Below, one piece after another: positions 22,924-30,188 of a stretch of DNA of 35,758 nucleotides; the stretch's first letter is position 1, and the number at the start of each line of letters is the position of its first letter. Origin of the DNA: Nanobdellota archaeon (lineage in GTDB: Archaea > Nanoarchaeota > Nanoarchaeia > Parvarchaeales > Parvarchaeaceae); assembly GCA_021796445.1 (NCBI GenBank), contig JAKACB010000007.1, forward strand, positions 1-35,758, written 5' to 3'. The position numbers and the translations under genes were made by a program. Under the pieces are notes generated by a model, which saw only the letters and a program-made list of their open reading frames with translations, was not told where the DNA came from and ran no database searches.

Positions 22924-24775
22924 AGAACTTGCAAAGGGACAAAGAGCAATAAGTGTTACAGAGTTCTTTGAAAAGAACAGGCATCTTTTGGGTTTTGATA
23001 ATAAACAAAAGGCGTTGCTTACGTGCGTAAAGGAGGCCGTGGATAATTCTTTGGATGCGTGTGAGGAACTTGGACACATGCAGGAAAAGAATAAGGAAAA
23101 GGTAACTTTGCCAGAAATAAATATAGATGTAAAGGCATTGAGTGACAATTATCAACTGCTTGATGAAAAGCAGAACGTAGGACAGCTGATAGTGAGGAAA
23201 AATGAGTTCACTGTTCTTTTCAAGGGAAAAAGTGAGTCAAAGCAGATAAGAGCCGGCAAACTATCCGTTTCATTCGATGATGTAACGTTTGATATATCAG
23301 AAAATAACGATAAGCTTTTAGTACTTATGAATGGCAAGCAGCTGAGATTAAAGAAGAATGCTCCAATATTCCTTATAAAAATAATGGACAATGGCCCTGG
23401 GATACTTTCATCAAAAATACCTGATATATTTGGAAGAATGCTTTATGGAAGCAAGTTTCAGTCAATGAGGCAGGGCAGGGGACAACAAGGAATAGGTATC
23501 CACTCAGCAGTCCTTTACTCACAGCTTACAACAGGCAAGCCCGCTAAGATAATCTCTAAAATAAAAAGCGCAAAGAATGCTAAAATGATGAAAGTCCAGA
23601 TAAACATACTAAAAAACGAGCCGGAAGTTATTGAGGAAAGCGATGACGATTATCCTTACGAATCTGGTACAAGCATTGAATTGGAGATAGAAGGGCTTTA
23701 CATAAGTGGAAACAAAGGATTGGATGAATATGTCAGAAGAACCGCTCTGGTAAATCCACACGCAACTTTGATTTATACTAATCCAAATAGAGAAAAGATT
23801 ACATATAAACGGGTAATAGACTCTCTGCCAAAGGAGCCTTTGGCAATCAAGCCGCATCCTGAGGGGCTAGAGATAGGAATATTTATAAGGATTCTAAAAA
23901 ATTCAACTGAAAGGAGCGTTGCATCAGTTTTAGAAAAAGAATTGTCTAGGGTAAGCAGGGCAGTTGCAGAGCAGACTCTGAAAAGCGCAGGAATAGACGC
24001 TAAGACTAAACCGCAGGAAATTGATAGAGTGCAGGCAAATTCGATATTGAAGGCATTGCAGTCCCTCGATTTGATGAGGCCACAGACTGATTGTTTGTCA
24101 CCGATAGGAGGAGAAGAACTGGAAAAGAGTTTGAAGAAGGAATACTCACCGGAGTTTGTCAAATCAGTTACAAGGAAACCAGAAGTTTATAGGGGGATGC
24201 CTTTTCAAATAGAAGTTGCTGCAGCTTATGGCGGAAAGATACAGAGTGACAAAGCAATTTTAATGAGGTTCGCTAATAAGATACCGCTATTGTTTGATTC
24301 TTCTTCATGTGCATTGACTCAAAGCTTTTTGGGTGTAGATTATGCACGTTATGGCCTGAAAGTAGAAAGCAAGGTGCCTATAGGTCCGCTTGTTTTCATA
24401 ATACACATAGCATCAGTATGGGTGCCTTATACCAATGAAAGCAAGAATTCAGTTGCCGGCTATCCAGTAATAATAAAGGAGATAAAGCTTGCATTGCAGG
24501 AGCTTGTTAGGAATCTTTCAGTCTTTCTAAACAGAAAGCATAAAAGCAGCTTGTTCCAGGAAAGAATAAGTTTGTTTGATAAGTATGGTATAGAACTGGC
24601 GTATTCTCTTTCAAAATTAACTGACATTGAAGAAAAAAGGGTAAAGGCAAAAATAGAAGGCCTTCTTGAAAAGAAGAAGGAAGAAGTTAAAGCAAACGTG
24701 GAGGAAAGTCTTAGCAAGGGAGATGTGATATCAAGCAAGATAGAATCTGATACGTCTACAGAAGGGGAGGAGTAA
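22910..24775 (+). CDS. top6B: DNA topoisomerase VI subunit B, with an inserted segment in the ATPase domain
   Basis: ATPase subunit of the type IIB enzyme that relaxes supercoils and separates DNA. 621 residues versus about 530 in most archaea. GHKL fold: N-box KEAVDNSLDACEELG (about 41-55), G1 motif MDNGPGI (159-165), and G2 GRMLYGSKF ... RQGRGQQGIGIHSAVLYSQL split over the ATP lid. H2TH region around AEQTLKSAGIDAKTKP. Transducer domain with AAAYGGKI and RFANKIPLLF. About 114 residues separate the N-box Asn and the G1 Asp instead of roughly 34, so about 80 extra residues (about 60-150) are inserted. A 2-base gap leads to Top6A. Confidence 0.96.
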   Translation: MEIAEELAKGQRAISVTEFFEKNRHLLGFDNKQKALLTCVKEAVDNSLDACEELGHMQEKNKEKVTLPEINIDVKALSDNYQLLDEKQNVGQLIVRKNEFTVLFKGKSESKQIRAGKLSVSFDDVTFDISENNDKLLVLMNGKQLRLKKNAPIFLIKIMDNGPGILSSKIPDIFGRMLYGSKFQSMRQGRGQQGIGIHSAVLYSQLTTGKPAKIISKIKSAKNAKMMKVQINILKNEPEVIEESDDDYPYESGTSIELEIEGLYISGNKGLDEYVRRTALVNPHATLIYTNPNREKITYKRVIDSLPKEPLAIKPHPEGLEIGIFIRILKNSTERSVASVLEKELSRVSRAVAEQTLKSAGIDAKTKPQEIDRVQANSILKALQSLDLMRPQTDCLSPIGGEELEKSLKKEYSPEFVKSVTRKPEVYRGMPFQIEVAAAYGGKIQSDKAILMRFANKIPLLFDSSSCALTQSFLGVDYARYGLKVESKVPIGPLVFIIHIASVWVPYTNESKNSVAGYPVIIKEIKLALQELVRNLSVFLNRKHKSSLFQERISLFDKYGIELAYSLSKLTDIEEKRVKAKIEGLLEKKKEEVKANVEESLSKGDVISSKIESDTSTEGEE

Positions 24776-24777
24776 AT

Positions 24778-25881
24778 ATGGATAGCAAGGAAATTGAAGA
24801 GTCAAGGAAAAAGAGATTAAACGTACTTGAGAAACTCGGGAAGGACGTTTATCAGCAGATAGAGAAAGGAGAAAATCCTTATTTGACCTTGCCTGTAAGA
24901 GGTTTATCAAACATAAAATACGATACAGAAAGCAGGATGATCACATTAGGCAGCGGTTTGTCAAGAAGATATTTTTTAAACGTTGGTCATGTAAGAAAGT
25001 TCATACAGACAATGGCCATGGCGGCAGTCAGCAGGGAGCTTATAAAAAGTGATAAGCACACAAGCTTAAGGTCGGCCTTTTACCAGGTAAGACGTACAAT
25101 ACCTGGGACAAAGATAGATGTAGTTGATGATCAGATAGAGACAAACAAGGCAATAGAAGATTTAGAACTGATAACTGATTTAACAAGAGAGCAGCTGAAT
25201 ATCAATGCAAATAAGAACGGATCTGTGGCTGGGGAAGTAATAATTGAGGATAGGGGAGATGTAATAGATTGGTCTAAGCTCGGAAGTGGCGGTTGGGCTA
25301 TACCGAGTAATGTTGAAGAAATAATATTTCATAAAGTAGAGGCAAAATTTATTTTGTATTTTGAAAAAAGTACGATGTTCGAAAGAGCAAATGAGGATAA
25401 GGCGTGGAAAAAATTGCACTGTGTTATAATGTCAAGTCAGGGTCAAGCAACAAGAGGAATAAGAAGATTACTTCAAAGATTACATGAAGAAGAAGGTCTG
25501 CCTGTTTATGTTTTAGTTGATTTCGATCCATGGGGGGTATACATCTACTCTGCAATAAAATTTGGATCAATAGCGCTCGCACACGCTTCTGATAGGTTGG
25601 CATTACCGGATGCTAAATTTATAGGATTAATGGAAAAAGATATAGAACGTTATGGATTAAAACGCCATTTGATAAAGTTTAAAGAAGTTGATGCATCTAG
25701 GCTTAAACAGATAAAAAATTATGATTGGTTTAAGAACAACAAAGCATGGCAAGAGGAGTTATCTAAGATGGAGAAACTTCAGGCTAAAGTTGAATTAGAC
25801 GCGTTTACCGCTAAGGGCTTGTCATTTATGACAGAGGAGTATATACCAAATAAAATAAAAGAAAAGGATTTTTTAGATTAA
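24778..25881 (+). CDS. top6A: DNA topoisomerase VI subunit A (Spo11 homolog)
   Basis: DNA-cleaving subunit. 367 residues, normal. Winged-helix (CAP-like) domain with catalytic Tyr Y102 in LRSAFYQVRRTI (family form I/F-Y-Y, here F-Y). Toprim domain with the acid in ILYFEKSTMFERA and metal-binding DFDPWGVYIYSAIKFGS. C-terminal AKGLSFMTEEYIPNKI is typical. A strong Shine-Dalgarno GGGGAGGAG lies just before the ATG within the end of Top6B, indicating coupled expression of the A2B2 enzyme. Confidence 0.97.
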   Translation: MDSKEIEESRKKRLNVLEKLGKDVYQQIEKGENPYLTLPVRGLSNIKYDTESRMITLGSGLSRRYFLNVGHVRKFIQTMAMAAVSRELIKSDKHTSLRSAFYQVRRTIPGTKIDVVDDQIETNKAIEDLELITDLTREQLNINANKNGSVAGEVIIEDRGDVIDWSKLGSGGWAIPSNVEEIIFHKVEAKFILYFEKSTMFERANEDKAWKKLHCVIMSSQGQATRGIRRLLQRLHEEEGLPVYVLVDFDPWGVYIYSAIKFGSIALAHASDRLALPDAKFIGLMEKDIERYGLKRHLIKFKEVDASRLKQIKNYDWFKNNKAWQEELSKMEKLQAKVELDAFTAKGLSFMTEEYIPNKIKEKDFLD

Positions 25882-25922
25882 GATTAATAAATTAATAATA
25901 ACTTAAATTTATATGTTGGGGT

Positions 25923-26235
25923 ATGATTCATGACCTGCGTATAATAGAAGGCTTTTGAAGGGTTCCCTGAATATTACTTTTTAGAAATAAATGATAATAA
26001 AGAAGGGCTTAAGGCGGGGAGATGGAAATTTAACTGCAGGGGGAGGCGTCTACGTAAAACTTTATTGGAGTTGATAGAAGAAAATGACAAGTATACAATC
26101 TATATCCCTAGCTCCGCTCTTGCTTCATCGGTCATTTTATCCTTTGTCCATGGAGGATCAAAGGTTATATCTAAGTCTACCTTTGTGGCGCCAGAGAAAT
26201 CAATTACCTTTCCTTTTATATCCTCTACTAAATAA
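25923..26235 (+). pseudogene. Possible small gene broken by a one-base frameshift
   Basis: From the ATG at 25923 the frame reads MIHDLRIIEGF then stops. Dropping one G of the GG at 25950-25951 lets it continue as AFEGFPEYYFLEINDNKEG, then LKAGRWKFNCRGRRLRKTLL and ELIEENDKYTIYIP up to the TAA at 26233, with coding-like composition to about 26100 before it runs antisense to the MIP18 gene. No in-frame start exists after the break. It could be a pseudogene, an assembly error, a programmed frameshift, or a chance frame in an untranslated RNA. No family recognised. Otherwise the gap 25882-26099 holds nothing I can name. Confidence 0.28.
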
Positions 26236-26405
26236 TCTGTAACCGGGCAGAAAGGAGAGGTTAAAGTCATTGTTATTTTTACCTCAGTTCCATTTATCTC
26301 TATTTTGTATATTAATCCTAAATCGTAGATGTTTGCAGGTATCTCTGGGTCAAAGCACTGTTTTAGTCCTTTTATTACATCTTCCTCTTTTACGTTAACT
26401 TCCAT
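26100..26405 (-). CDS. sufT: MIP18/DUF59 family iron-sulfur cluster maturation protein (SufT-like)
   Basis: 101 residues, the whole DUF59 domain. FDPEIPANIYDLGLIYKIEI, then ITMTLTSPFCPVTDYL with the reactive-type cysteine, and ITFDPPWTKDKMTDEARAEL are the three family signatures. Family members help insert or carry Fe-S clusters. Here it could serve Elp3, the only clear Fe-S protein in the window (inference). It lies 45 bases after the presenilin gene on the same strand. Confidence 0.93.
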   Translation of the reverse strand: MEVNVKEEDVIKGLKQCFDPEIPANIYDLGLIYKIEINGTEVKITMTLTSPFCPVTDYLVEDIKGKVIDFSGATKVDLDITFDPPWTKDKMTDEARAELGI

Positions 26406-26450
26406 TTTGTTTTTAATTCAATGCTAGTTTAAATATATAACGCCGTTATA

Positions 26451-27326
26451 TCAGATAAATCTTATTAGAAAATATAATCCTAGGATAGCGAACTGCATAG
26501 GCCCTATGGCAGCCATTGCAGGGTAAGCCTTCCCTTTCTTGCCTAAAAACAGTATTACTGACAATCCAATCACTGCACCGATTATTGCAAATACTCCTGA
26601 AAGAAAGTTATAATGAAGAAAGAATTCATCTGCGAGAATTGCGGGGAACGCCATATCACCTCCTCCGAGGAAGATTTCCTGTTTCTTTGCCTTTCTTGCC
26701 ATTAATACTATACCCCCGAATGAATTGTTGGAAAATGCCTTTGCAAGTGTCAACATGTGCTTCGTTATAAAAACAGAGATATAATCATAAACACTTATTA
26801 TTGCAATAAGTATCAACGCAGTTATTATATTCAAGTCCAATGATATAATGGCAGAGATCGATACAAATAAGATTATATTTAAAACGTCTTTTCCATATTT
26901 TCCCGCATATTTGAAGTAATAAACTGTAAATATTACCGGCAGAACATAGGCTAATAGTGAAAAAACGCCAAGTAAACCTCCATTAGAATTTACGTTGCCA
27001 TGTAAAAGGAAAACATATATGTCTAGAAGGAGAATGTCTGAAAAGGCATACATAATAATCAAAAACAAAAATATAATAATAATGTTTATTATCTTTAATT
27101 TTTTATATTTTACAAGCAGCAGGATTATTGCAGTTGGTACCAGTAAACCCGCGATTATTATGTATACTAAATAGTAAAATGGAGAGGAGATGCTATAGTT
27201 TACTCCGGTTTGCAGCGAAATGACTGAAAACAATTTTAGATTTACTCCTGCAAAAAAACTGCTTGCTATTAGGACTATTGCAAAAATAACCAGGAGTAAC
27301 AGGGCTATTTTAACGTTTGTTTTCAT
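26451..27326 (-). CDS. Presenilin/signal-peptide-peptidase family intramembrane aspartyl protease
   Basis: 291 residues, nine hydrophobic helices, integral membrane. Catalytic aspartates: D181 in SVYDYISVF (the Y-D motif of helix 6) and D224 in LGGGDMAFP (G-x-G-D of helix 7). Helix 9 has YPAMAAIGP, a P-A-M variant of the P-A-L motif. This is the archaeal presenilin-homolog type (MEROPS A22). It probably cleaves membrane peptides such as signal-peptide remnants. It follows the AAA ATPase by 18 bases and may share its message. Confidence 0.9.
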   Translation of the reverse strand: MKTNVKIALLLLVIFAIVLIASSFFAGVNLKLFSVISLQTGVNYSISSPFYYLVYIIIAGLLVPTAIILLLVKYKKLKIINIIIIFLFLIIMYAFSDILLLDIYVFLLHGNVNSNGGLLGVFSLLAYVLPVIFTVYYFKYAGKYGKDVLNIILFVSISAIISLDLNIITALILIAIISVYDYISVFITKHMLTLAKAFSNNSFGGIVLMARKAKKQEIFLGGGDMAFPAILADEFFLHYNFLSGVFAIIGAVIGLSVILFLGKKGKAYPAMAAIGPMQFAILGLYFLIRFI

Positions 27327-27344
27327 GTATCCTTTAATTATCCT

Positions 27345-28007
27345 TTATATTATATTATTTGTTTTCTGATCGTATAATGCAGAGCATATTAGCAACGCAA
27401 TTCTAGGATTTCCTCTTGCCTTCTTATATATCTTTTCATACTCAGCTTCAGTAAAAGGCTCAAGAGAATCAGATTTTATAGCTCTTACTGAATTCAGTCT
27501 ATTTATTACTATCTGTTTTAAGTCTTCCTTTGAAAGCCCAGCAAGATTGTATTTTTTGAATTGTTTACTTTGTGCTTTAAGTTCCTTTTCAACACCATTT
27601 TCTCTGTTTTCAACCATTAAAACTGCAATTTTCTGGCTTAGGTTATATAAGAGATCGATAACTCTTTGCTGGCTCAATTTTTCAAGCATTTCTATGTTAT
27701 TGAAATCATCAAGTTCTATTACCAACTTTTTTGGAGGCTTAATATCCAAGTTTCTTATCTTATTATAAACCATAGGAGTAAATTCTTCTCTTATAACATC
27801 TATGTTTTTCGATTTCTCCAGTTCTTTTTCAATAGCAGTTAGCAGCGTGCTTTTTCCCATACCGGGTGCTCCTTGGAGTACTATTATACCGCCGTGTTCC
27901 ATTGCTTCATTTATAAGTATTAAAATTTCTATTCTTTCGTTGACTCTGTCTACTAAGATGTCATTTTCTGAGTATGTTATACTTATAAAAGGATTATTTC
28001 CTGCCAT
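27345..28007 (-). CDS. AAA+/STAND-type ATPase, short
   Basis: 220 residues from the ATG at 28007; a TTG at 28013 would add two. Walker A GAPGMGKS (G46-S53), Walker B LVIELDDF (D100, D101), and an arginine-containing lid motif KKARGNPRIALLIC near the end, similar to Orc1/Cdc6 and archaeal ATPase folds (NIDVIREEFTPM, then LAGLSKEDLKQIVINR). No winged helix follows, so it is not a full Cdc6. TATAAATA lies about 35 bases upstream. Substrate unknown; upstream of the presenilin gene. Confidence 0.77.
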   Translation of the reverse strand: MAGNNPFISITYSENDILVDRVNERIEILILINEAMEHGGIIVLQGAPGMGKSTLLTAIEKELEKSKNIDVIREEFTPMVYNKIRNLDIKPPKKLVIELDDFNNIEMLEKLSQQRVIDLLYNLSQKIAVLMVENRENGVEKELKAQSKQFKKYNLAGLSKEDLKQIVINRLNSVRAIKSDSLEPFTEAEYEKIYKKARGNPRIALLICSALYDQKTNNII

Positions 28008-28092
28008 AAACAATAAAGAGATATGATAAAGGATAATATTTATAGTTTTAAAATTAAATGATTTAAGCTAAAAAAGCTTTAGATTTCGAATA

Positions 28093-28166
28093 GCCCTCGT
28101 AGTTTAGCTTGGACAGAATACCGGTTTCCTAAACCGGGCACCCAGGTTCAAATCCTGGCGGGGGCA
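28093..28166 (+). tRNA. tRNA-Arg(CCT)
   Basis: Acceptor GCCCTCG/CGGGGGC, anticodon stem CCGGT/ACCGG, loop TTCCTAA with anticodon CCT, T stem CCAGG/CCTGG with loop TTCAAAT, discriminator A. 74 nt, no intron; reads AGG. Confidence 0.94.
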
Positions 28167-28324
28167 TATTAATTATAAAAAGATTTTCAAAGACAGATTT
28201 ATCCGATTAAAAATCTATTTTGTTTATCATATCTATGTAGGTTTTTTCAGGTATTACTTTTAAATATTAAATAAAATTGGAATTTACCTATAAAGGTTAA
28301 ATAAATCAGTTTTCTTAATTGGAT

Positions 28325-28789
28325 ATGCTCGATAGCGTTTTGACTAAGGATCATGAAAGAATCGATGGCTACTTTAATGAATTCTTACTTTCGTTGAGTT
28401 CAAAGCCGGATCTGGATAAGTTTGATTTGATTGTTTCTTCTCTTAGAAATCACATGTTCTGGGAAGAAGAATACCTCTTTCCTGAAATATTTGAAGAGAA
28501 TAAACTAAGGATACAGGGATTAGAGGCAGAGCATGGGGCTATACTGAAACTTTTAGATGAAGTTAAAAGACTCATTTCAATAAATGAACTAGATGATGCA
28601 AAAAAGAAAACACAAGGGGTTATGCGAGTCTTAAAAGGCCATAATGACGCAGAAGAAGGATATATTTATCTCGAACTTGGCAAACTGGAAAGTCAAAAAC
28701 AAGCAGTTCTTATTCTTAAAGAAGTGGAGCATGCTTCTGCTCCAAAGGACTGGATATGCAAGGTATTGCGTACGGGTTCTTTAAAATAA
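28325..28789 (+). CDS. Hemerythrin-like HHE-domain protein
   Basis: 154 residues from the ATG at 28325 (a TTG at 28319 is an alternative). Four-helix bundle with the full di-iron set: H10, H43, E47, H70, H106 and E110 (LTKDHERID, LRNHMFWEEEY, EAEHGAIL, LKGHNDAEEGYIY). Such proteins bind O2 or act in iron or redox sensing. The 158-base gap before it, after tRNA-Arg, holds only an AT-rich stretch with a TATA-like CTATAAAG at 28289. The next gene begins 33 bases downstream. Confidence 0.91.
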   Translation: MLDSVLTKDHERIDGYFNEFLLSLSSKPDLDKFDLIVSSLRNHMFWEEEYLFPEIFEENKLRIQGLEAEHGAILKLLDEVKRLISINELDDAKKKTQGVMRVLKGHNDAEEGYIYLELGKLESQKQAVLILKEVEHASAPKDWICKVLRTGSLK

Positions 28790-28822
28790 GTATTTATAGT
28801 GGATTTATTCTTAAATTCAGTA

Positions 28823-29554
28823 ATGATACAGAAAAAAGAAAGAGGCATTTTAGAGGATCTCCTAAAACAAAATTATATAACAGTTTCGGATAGAGAAATA
28901 CTAAATCTTATCTTAAAAAATGAAGATTTAACTGTTTTTCAGTCAATGGATACTTTTAACTGGTATAAAAACAAAGGGGAAAGCAAACATATAATAGCAA
29001 AAAAAGGAAGTAAGGACCTTACATATTTGGATAGCGCTTTGGATCTATTCCTTGTAAACATGGAAAAACTGAAAGAAACGAATAATTCCTACATAGTTTC
29101 ATCCGAACTTTACATTGAAGGGTTCTCTGAGAGGGATTCCATACCAATTTTAGCGTTCCTTAATGTTTCAGTTTATGACCGCTTGTCTAAAAAAACTTTC
29201 GATGATTATTCTCTTATAAAATCTGAAAGGTACTTTGAATATCCAAATGCAAAAGAAGGGAAGGAAAACGTGAACAAAACCGTAAAGGCAAGGCTCTATA
29301 GCAAAAAAGAAGGCAATGGAATGACGATAGTTTATAGGCAAACTATAAACAAGAACAGCATAATCGGTTCAAGAATATATCTTTTTGATAAGGGAGAGCT
29401 TAAAAATTTAGATAAGACAAAAAATGAAAGATTAATAGCATTCATGAGGGCATTAGATTACTGGCATGACTATGGGTTAAAGGAAGGAAACGCAAAGTTG
29501 GAGAAATTCGGTACCGGCTTAAATGTACCTTCCTACATGTCTATGTACTACTGA
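28823..29554 (+). CDS. Protein of unknown function
   Basis: 243 residues from the ATG at 28823; a GTG at 28799 would add eight, but ATTTATAG sits about 28 bases before the ATG. Soluble, charged, mixed alpha/beta; an N-terminal helix (KKERGILEDLLKQNYITVSD), a central beta-rich part (SVYDRLSKKTFDDYSLIKSE, MTIVYRQTINKN) and an aromatic C-terminus (FMRALDYWHDYGLKEG, NVPSYMSMYY). No recognised motif. Its end overlaps the convergent SWIM gene by 7 bases. Confidence 0.68.
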   Translation: MIQKKERGILEDLLKQNYITVSDREILNLILKNEDLTVFQSMDTFNWYKNKGESKHIIAKKGSKDLTYLDSALDLFLVNMEKLKETNNSYIVSSELYIEGFSERDSIPILAFLNVSVYDRLSKKTFDDYSLIKSERYFEYPNAKEGKENVNKTVKARLYSKKEGNGMTIVYRQTINKNSIIGSRIYLFDKGELKNLDKTKNERLIAFMRALDYWHDYGLKEGNAKLEKFGTGLNVPSYMSMYY

Positions 29555-29838
29555 TCTACTTTCAATTTTCCATTCTTTATTGCCAGATTTACGGCAATTA
29601 TATGTGAGCATAGTTTATCCTGAAGGGTATACCACTTGCAATCACACTGCCATTTTTTATCCTGTGGTTTTTCGTCAAAGTACATTACATTATGGAGCTC
29701 ATTATCTCCCTGTACAAGAAAGGAAACATGTTTTTGGGTTTTATAGTCTATCCTTACAGAATTAATTAGTCTTATGCCTTTTATGTAAAGTCTTTCATCT
29801 TTCTTAAGGTTCTTATCCTCTAAGATCTTTACTTCCAT
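29548..29838 (-). CDS. Small SWIM zinc-finger protein
   Basis: 96 residues. The C-terminal half carries WQCDCKWYTLQDKLCSHIIA with C65, C67, C77 and H79 in the C-x-C-x9-C-x-H pattern of SWIM fingers, which bind DNA or protein. Here it stands alone instead of within a transposase, MEKK1 or helicase protein. N-terminal region (YIKGIRLINSVRIDYKT) looks like a beta-rich domain. Overlaps the preceding gene by 7 bases, convergent. Its own start is 36 bases from the RNase P RNA. Confidence 0.85.
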   Translation of the reverse strand: MEVKILEDKNLKKDERLYIKGIRLINSVRIDYKTQKHVSFLVQGDNELHNVMYFDEKPQDKKWQCDCKWYTLQDKLCSHIIAVNLAIKNGKLKVDQ

Positions 29839-29873
29839 GATAATTTATTAAATGCAGATTGTTATATATATTA

Positions 29874-30155
29874 GCGGTATTGTATACAACAGACCATTAA
29901 AGGAGGAAGTCCGTTCACCTTTAAACTTGAAGTGCAGTAATGCATTGCTGTAAAAGGCAGGCAACTGAGCAGAAACGATACCCTTTTCCAGTGTAAAGAG
30001 ATGATGCGAAAGCTGATTACTGACAAAGGGATGAAACGGCAGACCTTCATGGTGCAAACCGGTATTCCGGCGCTTAGTCGAATGTTGTTGCATCCAACTG
30101 AGAAGCCTTTGAACAAAGGCAGAGGGATGACAAAAAACGGGCTATTCAATACCGC
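29874..30155 (+). ncRNA. rnpB: RNase P RNA
   Basis: Catalytic RNA that trims pre-tRNA 5' leaders, working with Rnp4 (16426-16746). 282 nt. Terminal helix P1: GCGGTATTG (29874-29882) with CAATACCGC (30147-30155). The universal core P4 pairs AGTCCGTT from GGAGGAAGTCCG (about 29902-29913) with AACGGGCT (about 30136-30143) in eight consecutive pairs including one G-U. Conserved boxes GATGATGCGAAAGC (about 30000) and AGAGGGATGACAAAAAACGG are also visible. TTATATATA lies just before and TAATTTATTAAAT about 26-30 bases before the start. Short for an archaeon. Confidence 0.9.
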
Positions 30156-30188
30156 AATTTATTTAAGCAGACAGGTATTAACATAAAA

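Noticed and set aside
22814..23155. 113-codon minus-strand frame at the Pno1/Top6B junction
   Set aside because: Shadow of two firmly identified genes; no family match or start signal.
25882..26099. C/D box guide RNA in the gap after Top6A
   Set aside because: ATGATTCA and CTGA-like pieces are present but no proper C/D plus C'/D' arrangement.
27345..28007. Orc1/Cdc6 replication initiator and a nearby origin
   Set aside because: The protein lacks the winged-helix domain and no repeated origin-recognition boxes are visible beside it.
30001..30186. 61-codon plus-strand frame in front of the DUF929 gene
   Set aside because: Lies inside the RNase P RNA, whose P1 and P4 pairings account for the sequence.
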